Assembly (NCBI GenBank): GCA_041167675.1
Contig: JBEEIB010000475.1
Coordinates: 1 to 64,000, forward strand
Length of the DNA: 64,000 nucleotides
From: DASTDH01 sp041167675
GTDB taxonomy: Bacteria > Verrucomicrobiota > Verrucomicrobiia > Chthoniobacterales > JAFAMB01
Direction: 5' to 3'
A program made the translations under genes and the position numbers. The notes beneath the pieces were generated by a model that was not told the origin of the DNA, did not search any database, and worked only from the letters and a program-made list of their open reading frames with translations. Positions 52,253-62,434 of the stretch are shown piece after piece. Numbering within the stretch: position 1 is the stretch's first letter; each line of letters begins with the position of its first letter.

Positions 52253-53962
52253 TCACTTGACTGCCGCCGAACTTACATCCCCGCCGTCTGGAGCTAGGTC
52301 TTCGGCCTCTCGCAAGCGCCCTTCGCTCCGCAGAATCTGGCTTCGCGGCGTCTCAAAACTGATACTCACAAGAAAGCAGACGACGCAGCCTATAAAAACC
52401 CACCAAGGCCCAGCGATCGACGGCCAACTCGGAGGAAGCCAGCCGCCGAGGTTCCAATCGACCCAGCGCAGGCGGCCCTGACTAAATAAACTAACTATAT
52501 CGAACCCAGGTAATTTAACTCGCGCAATCACCAAAACTGCGACGATAGCTAACAGCATGGCGAAGATGTTGCTTCGATCGCTACCCCGGCTCTTGGTTAA
52601 CATGCCGACGAGAAACACACCAAGCAATGCCCCGTAAGTATATCCCGCAATTTGAAATACAATCGCGATAATCGTCAGTTTGGGATCAATCAACACCGCG
52701 ATCGCCGTCGCCATCGCAACCACGATAATCAATCCGGCGAACACCACGGTGGAGACCCTGGCCGCCCAAATCGGCGTTCTTTGCGAGTCACGATGCGGGA
52801 AATACGGCAGAAAGAAATCCTTCGTAAAGCTCGTTGCCAGAGCATTTAACGCCGCAGATGTTGATCCCATCATTGTGGCAAAGACCCCTGCCACGATCAA
52901 GCCGCGCAAGCCCACCGGCATCTGCGTGACGATGTAGTACGCGAAAATCTCGTTGTCGGCCGCCGGCAGATTGGAATCAGGTTGGATTTTATAAAAAACC
53001 CATAAAAGGATTCCAACTAACAAGAAACTTGTCGCAATCGGCAAATCGGCTAGTCCGCTCGTGATGAGAGAGAGCCGCGACTTCCTGAAGTCAGTGGCAG
53101 TTAACATCCTCTGCACCATGTCCTGATCGGTTCCATGAGTGGACATGGTAATGAAGGTTGAAGCGATTAAAGCGGACGCAATCGTGTAAGGTTCTTGCAG
53201 TAGACTTTTGACCGCACTCCAAAAACCTTCTCCGGCATTGAAACCGACCTGAAAGAAAGGAGGTATACCGCCAAGCTCTTGACTAACAGTTGTGAATCTT
53301 CCTGGAATATGACTAACAATTAGCCAGATCGCGAGAGCAACTGAACTAACCATCAAGCATGCCTGGATCATGTCAGTCCAGACCACTGCCTTAATACCGC
53401 CAACGGCTGTATAGATAGTAGTTAGTACGGTGACAAACAGAATCCCCCAAAAGTAAACCCAGAGATCGATTGGCGAATTGGGAAACAGGAATTGCCAAAT
53501 GACTTTGATAATAACACCCCCCAGATAAATGCGCGCGCCGATCATGAGAACTCGCGTGAACAGAAACAGTGCACTAGCCAAATTTTTGGTCAGTGGCCCG
53601 AATCGTATGTCCAGAAACTCATAAATGCTTTGGACCCCGTACCGGTAATACGGGCGAATAAAGGTGAATGCGACGATGACGCGGGCCAGAACTGTCCCTA
53701 TAGCCATCTGACCGTAAATGAAGCTGCGTGTTTTGAAGCCCTCGGTTGGAGCGCCTAAGAAGGTCGCGGCGCTTGTTTCCGCGGCAATGATCGATGCCAA
53801 CACGGCCCACCAGGGGATCGACCGTCCGCCGAGGGCGAATTCACTGAGGGTTCGGTTACGCCGTCCTGCCCAAAGACCAATCCCAACGATACCGAAAAAA
53901 TAGAGGCAGAGGACGACCAAATCGATCAACAGCGCGCCAAGATCGTGCGGGGAATTTGGCAT
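52253..53962 (-). CDS. sodium:solute symporter (SSS family)
   Basis: A 569-residue, about 13-helix transporter. The first helix is LIDLVVLCLYFFGIVGIGLW; the SSS signature region is GGRSIPWWAVLASIIAAETS, followed by ATFLGAPTEGF. Sodium-site Ser/Ala are in the FATMMGSTSAALNALATSF segment. Substrate cannot be told (sugars, amino acids or carboxylates are all possible). C-terminal 35 residues are cytoplasmic and charged. Confidence 0.9.
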   Translation of the reverse strand: MPNSPHDLGALLIDLVVLCLYFFGIVGIGLWAGRRNRTLSEFALGGRSIPWWAVLASIIAAETSAATFLGAPTEGFKTRSFIYGQMAIGTVLARVIVAFTFIRPYYRYGVQSIYEFLDIRFGPLTKNLASALFLFTRVLMIGARIYLGGVIIKVIWQFLFPNSPIDLWVYFWGILFVTVLTTIYTAVGGIKAVVWTDMIQACLMVSSVALAIWLIVSHIPGRFTTVSQELGGIPPFFQVGFNAGEGFWSAVKSLLQEPYTIASALIASTFITMSTHGTDQDMVQRMLTATDFRKSRLSLITSGLADLPIATSFLLVGILLWVFYKIQPDSNLPAADNEIFAYYIVTQMPVGLRGLIVAGVFATMMGSTSAALNALATSFTKDFFLPYFPHRDSQRTPIWAARVSTVVFAGLIIVVAMATAIAVLIDPKLTIIAIVFQIAGYTYGALLGVFLVGMLTKSRGSDRSNIFAMLLAIVAVLVIARVKLPGFDIVSLFSQGRLRWVDWNLGGWLPPSWPSIAGPWWVFIGCVVCFLVSISFETPRSQILRSEGRLREAEDLAPDGGDVSSAAVK

Positions 53963-53975
53963 GCAGGTTGACCGG

Positions 53976-55301
53976 TTACGAAGAATGGAGGGAAGTCAGA
54001 ATGCTTTTCGTCAAAGGCTCAGGGGTGAGGTTTTTAACCAGGATCCTGGAATTTCGACCGCTGGCTTCATATTTAACCCTCCGCTCCGGCGGAAGAATAT
54101 CGGCATCGGCTTCCATGAACCCTCCTTTTTGCTGCAAATATACGAAGGCCTGGGTCGATAACGCGAAAAGACGGTTGAAACCGCGCTGTTTGGCCAAGGT
54201 TTCGACGAATGACATGAGTTTTCTTCCTAAGCCCTGGTTTTCAGTTGAGCGGCTGACATAAAGGCAGGCTAGCTCCGCTATTTTTTGCTCCGGGTAAGGA
54301 TACATTGCGACACAACCGACAATGTGCCGATCGATCTCCAGAACCCAGTAATCATCAATATCAGCCAAAATTTCGGCTCGAGTCCGGCGGAGCAGTTCCT
54401 CGTTCCGAATCGATTGTTGGATGAGAGAAATCACTGCCCGAACGTCTTTTTTGTAGACCCGACGAATTTGCTCGTACTCGTTAGAATAGATCATCGTTCC
54501 GATGCCACCGTTGCTAAAGATCTCCGCCAGCAATGCTTCGTTTATCGTCCCGTTTAGAAGATGCACTCTCGGAATACCGTATTGGCTGGCCTCGGCCGCA
54601 TGCTCAAGTTTAGATGCCAGATTCGGCGTCAGCTGATTCCGCTGTTTTTTTAAAACCTCTTCGACCTCGGCTGCGACCAGTTGCCCGATCCGTTGCCCGT
54701 CAAGGACCAAGCCATCGTGCGTGGACAGAAAAATCAGTTTGGCAGCATGTAGCGCCGAGGCCACTTCGAGCGCAACCAGATCGGAATTGACCCGAAAGGT
54801 CCGGCCTTCTCCATCGAACCCAAGCGGCGGGATCACCGGAACAATCTGCTCTCTGAGAAAGAGCTCAAGGCATCGGGTATCGACTTTTTCAACTTTGCCG
54901 GAGAACTGGTAATCAATCCCACCAATGATACCGGCCGGATGAGCAATGATGCAATTGGCATAGGCGGCTCGGAGATCCACTTGGGTCAAACCTTCCATAA
55001 TCTCGTTGGTCAGGCGGATGGCTACATTAATCGAGAGCTGTAAGGTTTGAGCATCAACGACCCCGCTTCCATCGGAATTGGAGATGGCAATGTCGTGTTC
55101 GACAGCGGTCCGCTCGATTTGGGAGCCTGCACCGTGGACGAGCACCACCTTAATATTGAGCGACCGCAGAACCGCAATATCGAGAAGGATGTTCGGGAAA
55201 TTGTCTGAAGCCAGGATTTGGCCATCGATCGCGATGACAAAGATCTTGTCACGAAAGCGTGTGACGTATTGGAGAATACCCCGAAGTTCAGGCAATTTCA
55301 T
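53976..55301 (-). CDS. argA: amino-acid N-acetyltransferase (N-acetylglutamate synthase)
   Basis: A 441-residue ArgA. Residues 1-290: amino-acid-kinase fold, with VVLVHGAGSQIERTAVEHDI and GRTFRVNSDLVALEVASAL; it binds arginine for feedback in the family. Residues about 300-441: GNAT domain with the acetyl-CoA loop STENQGLGRKLMSFVETLAK and ending PERRVKYEASGRNSRILVKN. Catalyses acetyl-CoA plus glutamate to N-acetylglutamate, the first arginine step. Confidence 0.92.
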   Translation of the reverse strand: MKLPELRGILQYVTRFRDKIFVIAIDGQILASDNFPNILLDIAVLRSLNIKVVLVHGAGSQIERTAVEHDIAISNSDGSGVVDAQTLQLSINVAIRLTNEIMEGLTQVDLRAAYANCIIAHPAGIIGGIDYQFSGKVEKVDTRCLELFLREQIVPVIPPLGFDGEGRTFRVNSDLVALEVASALHAAKLIFLSTHDGLVLDGQRIGQLVAAEVEEVLKKQRNQLTPNLASKLEHAAEASQYGIPRVHLLNGTINEALLAEIFSNGGIGTMIYSNEYEQIRRVYKKDVRAVISLIQQSIRNEELLRRTRAEILADIDDYWVLEIDRHIVGCVAMYPYPEQKIAELACLYVSRSTENQGLGRKLMSFVETLAKQRGFNRLFALSTQAFVYLQQKGGFMEADADILPPERRVKYEASGRNSRILVKNLTPEPLTKSILTSLHSS

Positions 55302-55382
55302 TGGCTAACCAGAGACTGCGACCTTAAATATTCGTAGAACGCATGGCAAGTGAACCGGCCCGTTTTGGCGGACCAATTCATT

Positions 55383-56045
55383 TTACCGATTCACGACCAG
55401 TTCGACCAATCGTTCGATGGATAAATCCTCCGCGCTGGGCACAATCAGGTCGGCGACCGAGAGATCTTGTCGCTTGCTGAATTGATTCGGAATCGCCACC
55501 ACTCGCATACCTGCCGCCTTGGCCGCGCGAGAACCGGGCTCAGAATCCTCCAGAGCAACGCTATAATGAGGATCAGCCTGCAGCGTTTGAACCGCTTTGA
55601 GATAGACATCAGGCGAGGGCTTTGGATTCAAGACCATATCTCGAGTGACTATCGTCTCAATGAAATGCCGAAGACCGAGCCGCTCAAGCCCCTCCTCGAC
55701 CCAGCCGAACCCAGAGTTGCTGGCCACTCCGATCTTGATAGATCGGTTGCGTGCATCGACCATTAATCGGTCGATTCCCGGGAGTGTGGACTGCTGGAGT
55801 GTTAATTCCCAGTTTCGACTTTCCCGACCAGGCGCATAAATGCTCCAATCGAGCTTATGACCCAAAAGCTTCTCTAAATGCAAACCGGGATCAAAGCCTC
55901 CCACATATCCGGTCGCATGTCTCCAATCGTCCAAGGTCAATTTCTGGCCAAACTTTTCGTATAGCTCAGACCAACTCACAAAGCCGGGTCCTTCGGTGTC
56001 GACTATTAGCCCATCAAAATCGAAAACGAGTGCTTGGAGAGTCAT
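55383..56045 (-). CDS. HAD-IA phosphatase, beta-phosphoglucomutase/phosphoglycolate-like
   Basis: A 220-residue HAD protein. Motif I: ALVFDFDGLIVDTEG (nucleophile Asp and general acid Asp). The cap begins with SWSELYEKFGQKLTLDDW. Motif II: IGVASNSG; motif III Lys: LNPKPSPDVYLKA; motif IV: ALEDSEPGSRAAKAAGM. The GFGW insert after motif II is an odd detail. Substrate cannot be assigned. Confidence 0.88.
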   Translation of the reverse strand: MTLQALVFDFDGLIVDTEGPGFVSWSELYEKFGQKLTLDDWRHATGYVGGFDPGLHLEKLLGHKLDWSIYAPGRESRNWELTLQQSTLPGIDRLMVDARNRSIKIGVASNSGFGWVEEGLERLGLRHFIETIVTRDMVLNPKPSPDVYLKAVQTLQADPHYSVALEDSEPGSRAAKAAGMRVVAIPNQFSKRQDLSVADLIVPSAEDLSIERLVELVVNR

Positions 56046-56097
56046 CGAGGCAGAGAAAATTCGATTTAAGTCCTTTCACCCTGCCCGACGTCTCAAA

Positions 56098-56532
56098 TTA
56101 TCGCCTCAGTGCCGGCTCAAAGAGTTCCAGATCGGTAAAAAACCGCTTCAATTCGACCGCCGCAGTCTCCGGGCTATCGGAAGCATGAACCATGTTGAGC
56201 ATTGAATCTGTACCGTAGTCGCCGCGAACGGTCCCTTTTGGCGCTTTGCGCGAATCCGTGGGTCCGATGAGCTCCCGTACTCGTAGAATTGCCCCTTCGC
56301 CACTCAGAGCTAGCACGATCACCGGGGAGGATTGCATGAACTCTCGAAGTGCAGGATAAAAGGGCTTATCAGCAACATGCGCATAGTGCTTGGCCAAAAG
56401 CGCGTCGTTTAGCAGGACCATCTTACATCCGACGATTTCCAGTCCGGCCTGCTCAAACCTCTTCAGTACGTCGCCACAATGTTTGGCAGCGAGGCAATCG
56501 GGCTTGAGTAGTACAAGGGTAGTCTCAACCAT
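56098..56532 (-). CDS. ndk: nucleoside diphosphate kinase
   Basis: A 144-residue Ndk. Motifs: TLVLLKPDCLAAKHCGDVLK at the N-terminus, PFYPALREFMQSSPVIVLAL, and the active-site stretch NMVHASDSPETAAVEL with the phosphohistidine. The usual GNVIHGSD is LNMVHASD, so Gly is Ala, but His, Ser and Asp are retained. It balances NTP pools. Confidence 0.95.
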   Translation of the reverse strand: MVETTLVLLKPDCLAAKHCGDVLKRFEQAGLEIVGCKMVLLNDALLAKHYAHVADKPFYPALREFMQSSPVIVLALSGEGAILRVRELIGPTDSRKAPKGTVRGDYGTDSMLNMVHASDSPETAAVELKRFFTDLELFEPALRR

Positions 56533-56782
56533 AATCGATTCCGCTATCCAGTACCTTGAATCCCAAGATCCGCAACTAAGAAAGCCGGACGGGCGGCCAA
56601 CCGGGGACGCGCATAGGCATCCAGCAGGCAGACCAGAAACGCACGCAGAGAGGACTAGTCCCGCGGGCAGGAGATGCTCGATCGTCCCCGCCGGGACGGG
56701 CCGCGCTGCTCTCTCGATCCCGGCACTACGTACCGGGCTAGTCTAACGTGTCCCCTCTGGGACAGATCCGTTTCTAATCACG
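56533..56782. terminator. hairpin-rich region downstream of pckG
   Basis: A perfect TGTCCC-CTCT-GGGACA hairpin (56749-56764) lies 19 bp after the pckG stop. Two further G/C-rich stems follow: CCCGG/CCGGG around 56718-56737 and GTCCC/GGGAC around 56685-56698. Likely terminator plus secondary structure; no promoter for ndk is clear. Confidence 0.5.
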
Positions 56783-58555
56783 CTACAACCTAGAAATCAG
56801 CAATTCCCTCTGGTAGTGTAGCTCCGAGGGAAGATCGCTATGAAGACGAAGAAAGAGTTCGTCCTGGGCTAGTATTTCTTTTTTCCATTCTTCGACATCA
56901 ATGCTGAGTGCTTCCTCCAATCTTGCGCGATCGTAGTCCATCCCTTCCAAATCGATGTCACTAGCCGCGGGCATCCAACCCAGAGGAGTCTCGTCTGCGC
57001 CTACTCGCCCACGACAACGATCGATGATCCACTTCAGAACGCGCATGTTGTCCCCGAATCCAGGCCATAAGAATTGGCCATTACGATCTTTCCGAAACCA
57101 ATTGACGTGGAAAATTTTGGGAGGGCGCTTAATGATCTTCCGCATTTTGAGCCAATGACCGAAGTAAGCGCCCATGTTGTACCCACAGAAGGGTAACATG
57201 GCCATCGGATCCCGCCTCACTTGGCCCACCGCTCCGGCCGCCGCCGCTGTGGTTTCAGAACCCATTGTGGCGCCCACGTAGACGCCGTGAATCCAGTTAA
57301 ACGCTTGAAAAACCAATGGAAAAACCGTCGCTCGGCGGCCGCCAAAAATAAGCCCGCTGATCGGCACTCCCTCCGGATCATCAAACTTGGGATCCAAGGC
57401 GGGATTATTGCTGACCGGCGAACAAAAGCGGCTATTTGGGTGGGCCGCCTTTTCCCCGCCAGAACTACGCCATGGCCGTCCTTGCCAGTCGAAAAGGTTT
57501 TCTGGAGCTGGATTCTCCTTCCCCTCCCACCAGATGTCGCCGTCGGAAGTATACGCGACATTCGTGAAGATGCTGTCCCGCTTCATCGACTCCATCGCGT
57601 TTGGATTGGATCGATAGCTGGTGCCTGGAACCACTCCAAAATATCCGTTCTCCGGGTTAATCGCATAAAGACGTCCATCCGCTCCCGGCCGCATCCAGGC
57701 TATGTCATCGCCAACCGTCCAAACCTTCCATCCGGCGAATCGTTTGGGCGGAATGAGCATCGCAAAATTGGTTTTTCCGCAGGCACTCGGAAAAGCCGCT
57801 GCTACGTAGGTTTTTTCACCATTAGGATCCTCTACCCCCAGGACCAACATATGTTCGGCCATCCAGCCCTCCTGCCGTCCTAAATAGGAACCGATTCGTA
57901 AGCTGAGACACTTCTTCCCTAGAAGCACGTTGCCGCCGTAGTTCGATCCGACCGAAATGATCGTGTTATCCTGCGGAAAGTGGGCGATGTGTCTCCGTTC
58001 TGGGCTAACATCGAGCATGCAGTGTAGGCCGCGATTGAAATTGTCACTTTCGCCGAGCTGACGATAAGCGATCTCGCCCATGCGCGTCATGATTCGCATA
58101 CTCAGAACGACGTAGATCGAATCGGTCAGCTCGATCCCGACTTTGGCCAGGCTCGACCCGGGAGGGCCCATTAAATAGGGAACCACGTACATTCGCCGGC
58201 CGCGCATCGCTCCTTCGGCTAAGCCGTAAAGCTTGCTGTACATGTCCGCAGGAGCAGTCCAATTGTTCGTGGGTCCAGCTTCATCTGCGCTCGGCGTACA
58301 TATATATGTGCACTGTTCGACGCGAGCAACATCGTTAACTTCCGACCGATGGTAATAACAACCGGGCCATTTTTCTCGATCCAGTGGAATCAAGATCCCC
58401 TGCTCAACGGCAAGACGGGTGAGAAAATCCTTTTCCTGCACCGAGCCATCACACCAAAAAACCTGTTCCGGTTGGCAAATGTGGGCCATTTTTTCAACCC
58501 AGGAGATAATGCCTTGGTTATGTGTGTTTTTGCTGCCAGGCGTACTGTCGCTCAT
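56783..58555 (-). CDS. pckG: phosphoenolpyruvate carboxykinase (GTP)
   Basis: About 590 residues from ATG 58555 (MSDSTPGSKN); the upstream 24 codons to 58627 are probably untranslated. Signature AAFPSACGKTNFAMLIPPKR (P-loop with the hyperreactive Cys), metal region WTVGDDIAWMRPGADGRLYA, substrate region YVVPYLMGPPGSS. It makes PEP from oxaloacetate for gluconeogenesis with GTP. Confidence 0.96.
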   Translation of the reverse strand: MSDSTPGSKNTHNQGIISWVEKMAHICQPEQVFWCDGSVQEKDFLTRLAVEQGILIPLDREKWPGCYYHRSEVNDVARVEQCTYICTPSADEAGPTNNWTAPADMYSKLYGLAEGAMRGRRMYVVPYLMGPPGSSLAKVGIELTDSIYVVLSMRIMTRMGEIAYRQLGESDNFNRGLHCMLDVSPERRHIAHFPQDNTIISVGSNYGGNVLLGKKCLSLRIGSYLGRQEGWMAEHMLVLGVEDPNGEKTYVAAAFPSACGKTNFAMLIPPKRFAGWKVWTVGDDIAWMRPGADGRLYAINPENGYFGVVPGTSYRSNPNAMESMKRDSIFTNVAYTSDGDIWWEGKENPAPENLFDWQGRPWRSSGGEKAAHPNSRFCSPVSNNPALDPKFDDPEGVPISGLIFGGRRATVFPLVFQAFNWIHGVYVGATMGSETTAAAAGAVGQVRRDPMAMLPFCGYNMGAYFGHWLKMRKIIKRPPKIFHVNWFRKDRNGQFLWPGFGDNMRVLKWIIDRCRGRVGADETPLGWMPAASDIDLEGMDYDRARLEEALSIDVEEWKKEILAQDELFLRLHSDLPSELHYQRELLISRL

Positions 58556-58671
58556 GCGGTTTCGTCCCTTGGTCTCAAGCGTACTATTTTGCAAAATGCG
58601 ATCCAAGACCATTTCGGAATAGTTCATTCCCGCTCTGCATTCTCAAAGAATCAAAAACCGACTCTCACCAA

Positions 58672-59712
58672 ATGGAATTGAAACTTCGAATTAACGAAGT
58701 CGCATTCGGCGGTAGTGGGGTCGGAAAGGCGGACGGCAAAGTCGTATTCGTGCCTTTCACCGTCGACGGCGAGTTGGTTCAGGTTCGAATCACCGAATCA
58801 CATAAAAGTTTCAGTTTGGGGTCGGTCGAGACCATTCTGCAAACCTCACCCTATCGCGAGGAACCACCTTGTCCTTACTACCAGACTTGCGGCGGCTGCG
58901 ATTACCAACACATTCAATACGCGCATCAACTGGAATTGAAACGCCTCCAGGTCGAACAGACGCTGCGCCGAATCGCCAAACTCGCGGAAATAGTCGTTCC
59001 GCCCGTCTGCCCTAGTCCAAAAATCTACGGCTTTCGCAATCGGATTACGGTCCACTCCGATGGTCAGGTGATCGGTTTTTTTCGGAAGAAAAGCCGTAAG
59101 ATCGTTGATATTGCGCGCTGCGCCCTTGCTTCCGATATAGTGAATGCCAAGCTGGCCCAACTGCGTCATCAGGGATTGGCGGCAGGCAGTCATGCCACGG
59201 CGCGAGAGGACGATACGAGCACTACTTTCACGCAGACCAACGACGAAGTCGCTGCCAAACTCTTGGACTACGTCCGAGCACGGCTGAAAGGCACGGTTCT
59301 GGTAGACGCCTATTGCGGTTCGGGTTTCTTTGCTCACCAGCTCGCTCCGGCGTGCGAAACAGTTATCGGTATCGAATGGAATCGAGCGGCATACAAGTTG
59401 GCCGCTCAATCGGCCTTTACCCACGAAAAGTATTATTGTGGAGACGTGACAGATCTACTGCCGCAAGTTTTGCGGAAGTATCGCGTTTCCACACTGCTTC
59501 TTGACCCACCGGCAGAAGGTTTGACGAAACAGGTATGCGAAACGATTGGCGAGTACCCACCCAGCACAGTGATATACATCTCTTGTAATCCCGCTACCTT
59601 CGCTCGCGATCTGAGCCGTTTGCGGCCAAGATTCCGTCTCACCGAAGTGCAGCCATTCGACATGTTTCCGCAAACTGCAGAAATCGAGTTAGCCGCGCTG
59701 CTCGAACCATAG
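58672..59712 (+). CDS. RumA/TrmA-family RNA uracil C5-methyltransferase
   Basis: A 346-residue protein from ATG 58672 (MELKLRINEVAFG). N-terminal TRAM domain (about 1-60, GGSGVGKADGKVVFVPF); Fe-S cysteines CPYYQTCGGCDYQH (CX5CX2C); SAM motif VLVDAYCGSGFFAH; catalytic region LLLDPPAEGLTKQVC and YISCNPATFARDL with the nucleophilic Cys. The usual DPPR-x-G is DPPAEG here, so the motif-IV Arg is missing. About 80 residues shorter than E. coli RumA. Probably methylates rRNA or tRNA uridine. Confidence 0.85.
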   Translation: MELKLRINEVAFGGSGVGKADGKVVFVPFTVDGELVQVRITESHKSFSLGSVETILQTSPYREEPPCPYYQTCGGCDYQHIQYAHQLELKRLQVEQTLRRIAKLAEIVVPPVCPSPKIYGFRNRITVHSDGQVIGFFRKKSRKIVDIARCALASDIVNAKLAQLRHQGLAAGSHATAREDDTSTTFTQTNDEVAAKLLDYVRARLKGTVLVDAYCGSGFFAHQLAPACETVIGIEWNRAAYKLAAQSAFTHEKYYCGDVTDLLPQVLRKYRVSTLLLDPPAEGLTKQVCETIGEYPPSTVIYISCNPATFARDLSRLRPRFRLTEVQPFDMFPQTAEIELAALLEP

Positions 59713-59783
59713 GAGTTACCGGTTCCCGGGTTTTCCGCGATCGGGCCGACCTTGCAACTTGTCACCGGCAACCCATAACCTGG

Positions 59784-60701
59784 TCAGGCAATGCTCTCCT
59801 GGGACGGATTAGCTGTAAGAAAAGTCCAGAATCGCTCGACCAGTGGCCTGGTTCTCTCGAGCGATCGATAGATGCGCACTTCCATCGGCCCGGCATCGGG
59901 AATATCGATGACCTGAACTGTGCATCGACTTAGCTCGTTCCGGACCGAACTTTCCGGAAGCCAAGCGATCCCATGACCGGCCAGTACCATTGCCTTAACC
60001 GCTTCCGCCATTCCATTTTCATAAACTTTTTTTAGTTGAAGCCGATTGGCCGACTCAGACAGCACGACGCGGCACAATCTGCCTAAGAAAGACTCCGAGG
60101 TGTACCCCAGGAATGGAATCGCGGTGCCGACGAACTGCGAAACAGGAAAATAGGGATGGCCTTCCACATCAACGCCGGTAACCAGAACCAGGCGATCCGA
60201 ACCGAGAGCAACGTGGGGAAACTTCGCCGGGTCCAGAAATACGGGCACCATCGGATGATAATAGGTGAACAAAAAATCGCACTCTCCTTCCACCAACCGT
60301 TGAATCGAATCCTGGAAATCATCGGTAAATAGGCTCACTCCAATTGTGCCAAAAGAGCGTTCCACCTTCTTCAGCCAGGCGGGCAAAAACTGCAGAGAAA
60401 GCGCGTGCAGCGCAGCGATCTTCACGGTTGAGCCGGTAAGCTTGTCCTGACTTTGCAATCGACCGCGCTCCTCTTGCAACATCCTTACAACCTCCTCGGC
60501 GACCGCCCGAAACTGTCGTCCAGCGGGAGTAAGCGAAGTGGGATAGGTGCTCCGATCAACGAGCGGAGTTCCAATCCACATTTCCAACGCCTGAATCCGG
60601 CGACTGAATGCCGATTGAGTAACGTGGCGTTGAGTCGCCGATTTCGAAAAACTATGCGTGCTTGCGAGACTCAGGAAATCTTCTAGCCAGATCAGGTCCA
60701 C
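59784..60701 (-). CDS. LysR-family transcriptional regulator
   Basis: About 305 residues from GTG 60701 (VDLIWLEDFLSLASTHSFSK), giving a normal LysR start. Helix-turn-helix SATQRHVTQSAFSRRIQALE at about 20-40; substrate-binding domain from residue 90. The frame continues upstream to 60842 but that part is not LysR-like. Target unknown; convergent with the methyltransferase. Confidence 0.85.
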   Translation of the reverse strand: MDLIWLEDFLSLASTHSFSKSATQRHVTQSAFSRRIQALEMWIGTPLVDRSTYPTSLTPAGRQFRAVAEEVVRMLQEERGRLQSQDKLTGSTVKIAALHALSLQFLPAWLKKVERSFGTIGVSLFTDDFQDSIQRLVEGECDFLFTYYHPMVPVFLDPAKFPHVALGSDRLVLVTGVDVEGHPYFPVSQFVGTAIPFLGYTSESFLGRLCRVVLSESANRLQLKKVYENGMAEAVKAMVLAGHGIAWLPESSVRNELSRCTVQVIDIPDAGPMEVRIYRSLERTRPLVERFWTFLTANPSQESIA

Positions 60702-60887
60702 GGCATTCGAGCGTATTCCAGGTTCGGGATCGACGCCACGGGGAATAACGCCGACAACGCCGGAACGCCGGGAGTGGGCTGAAAAGCGAATGCGGATACC
60801 TCGGGGCGGCGACTGTCCTACCAATGGCAATGTCGTGCCCAACCTGAAAATTCGAACGAAGCGACTGGTTCACGATGGCCATAAATT

Positions 60888-60953
60888 GCAGTCGCCTTGG
60901 GGTCGTTCGCCCGAACAGTGCGTTCAGGGGCGATGGCGAGCGGTGGCGACTGC
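60888..60953 (-). terminator. long-loop inverted repeat after ubiD
   Basis: GCAGTCGCC (60888-60896) and GGCGACTGC (60945-60953) form a 9-bp perfect stem, 6 bp after the ubiD stop. The 48-nt loop is long, so termination is uncertain. Confidence 0.35.
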
Positions 60954-60958
60954 GTTCC

Positions 60959-62434
60959 TCACCCAATCCCCCAGTCCCTCAGCTTCTGATCTACCCGACG
61001 CTGGGTTGCTTCATCCATACGAACCAGCTCCGGCCACGTTCGATGGTAACCTTCGCCCGCGAGCTTGCGCGTGGCATCGAATCCCATATGGGAGCCGATG
61101 TTCGGTAGCGTTGGCGCATGATCAAGGCTGTCCGAGGGATTTTTGATGAACGTCGTGTCCCGCTGAGGATCGGTATTTGCGCAGAGTCGAAATAGTACTT
61201 CGCTCGTGTTTCTCACGTCGCAATCTTCATCAACGACTACGACGTATTTCGAAAACATCATTTGGCCCATCCCCCAGAGTCCGTGCATTATTTTGTAAGC
61301 CTGATAAGGATACTGTTTCCGGATGCTCACAAAAACCAGGTTGTGAAACACTCCTTCTGCTGGCAGGGCCATGTCGACGATTTCCGGAAAGTTCATCTTA
61401 AAGACCGGAAGAAAAATCCGAACGCTGGCATCACCGATATAAAAATCTTCCATCGGTGGAACCCCCACGATCGTGGCCGGATAAATCGCTTTGTTACGGT
61501 GAGTAATTGCGGTGAGATGAAAAACCGGATACGGATCGATTGGCGTATAGAATCCGGTGTGATCGCCAAAAGGTCCCTCCTCTCTCAACTCTCCCGGTTG
61601 CACGTACCCTTCCAAGACAAAGTCGACATCAGCCGGAACCTCGAGATTGACGGACTCGCATTTTATCAGCTCAACTGACTTCTTCCGAATGAATCCCGCG
61701 AATAACACTTCATCCAGGCCATCGGGTAAAGGAGCTGTTGCTGCGAACGTGTATGCAGGATCCCCTCCCAGGCAGACCGCTACCGGCATTGGTTCGTTGC
61801 GTTGGTAGTAGAGCCGGCCGTGACGCGCGCCGACTTTATGAACTTGCCAGTGCATGCCCGTTGTTTGTCCATCGTAGAGTTGCATGCGGTACATCCCCAC
61901 ATTCCGTTGTCCGCTCTCCGGATCCTGAGTATAGACATTCGGCAAGGTAATGAAACGCCCACCGTCTTTTGGCCAGCAATGCAAAACCGGTAAATCCCGG
62001 AGCGAGAATGAGTCGCCTGGCTGAAACCGATGGATGACCTCCTTGCATGGACCGTCGGTTACCTTCTTTGGCCGGGCATGCAACAAATCCAACCCTTGCC
62101 GCAGGAGATTCCATCCTTCGCTCACTGAAGTGGGCGGCTTTGCCTTCAGCATCAGCTGTACTTGATGAGCCAGTTCCTCAACAGAATCCAAACCGAGCGC
62201 GCGGCCCATCCTGCGTTCCGAACCAAACAAATTGATGGCGACCGGAAACCGCGAGGATGACCCATCAATCGTCGGCTTCTCGAATAGAAGCGCTTTCCCT
62301 CCCCCCGTCTTCTTCATTTCACGGTCGGCGACGTCCGTGATCTCGAGCTCGGTCGCAACCGATTGAGAAACACGAATGAGTTCACCGCATCGATCTAGTT
62401 CGGTAACAAATTGCTCAAGCGATGGATAGGCCAT
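60959..62434 (-). CDS. ubiD: UbiD-family prenylated-flavin decarboxylase
   Basis: A 491-residue UbiD-like decarboxylase. Motifs: GMYRMQLYDGQTTGMHWQVH in the prFMN pocket, KCESVNLEVPADVDFVLEGY with the catalytic-type Glu, GPFGDHTGFYTPIDPYPVFH, and VDEDCDVRN. It decarboxylates an aromatic acid in quinone synthesis. With UbiE in the same window a menaquinone role is plausible; the UbiX partner is not seen. Confidence 0.88.
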   Translation of the reverse strand: MAYPSLEQFVTELDRCGELIRVSQSVATELEITDVADREMKKTGGGKALLFEKPTIDGSSSRFPVAINLFGSERRMGRALGLDSVEELAHQVQLMLKAKPPTSVSEGWNLLRQGLDLLHARPKKVTDGPCKEVIHRFQPGDSFSLRDLPVLHCWPKDGGRFITLPNVYTQDPESGQRNVGMYRMQLYDGQTTGMHWQVHKVGARHGRLYYQRNEPMPVAVCLGGDPAYTFAATAPLPDGLDEVLFAGFIRKKSVELIKCESVNLEVPADVDFVLEGYVQPGELREEGPFGDHTGFYTPIDPYPVFHLTAITHRNKAIYPATIVGVPPMEDFYIGDASVRIFLPVFKMNFPEIVDMALPAEGVFHNLVFVSIRKQYPYQAYKIMHGLWGMGQMMFSKYVVVVDEDCDVRNTSEVLFRLCANTDPQRDTTFIKNPSDSLDHAPTLPNIGSHMGFDATRKLAGEGYHRTWPELVRMDEATQRRVDQKLRDWGIG

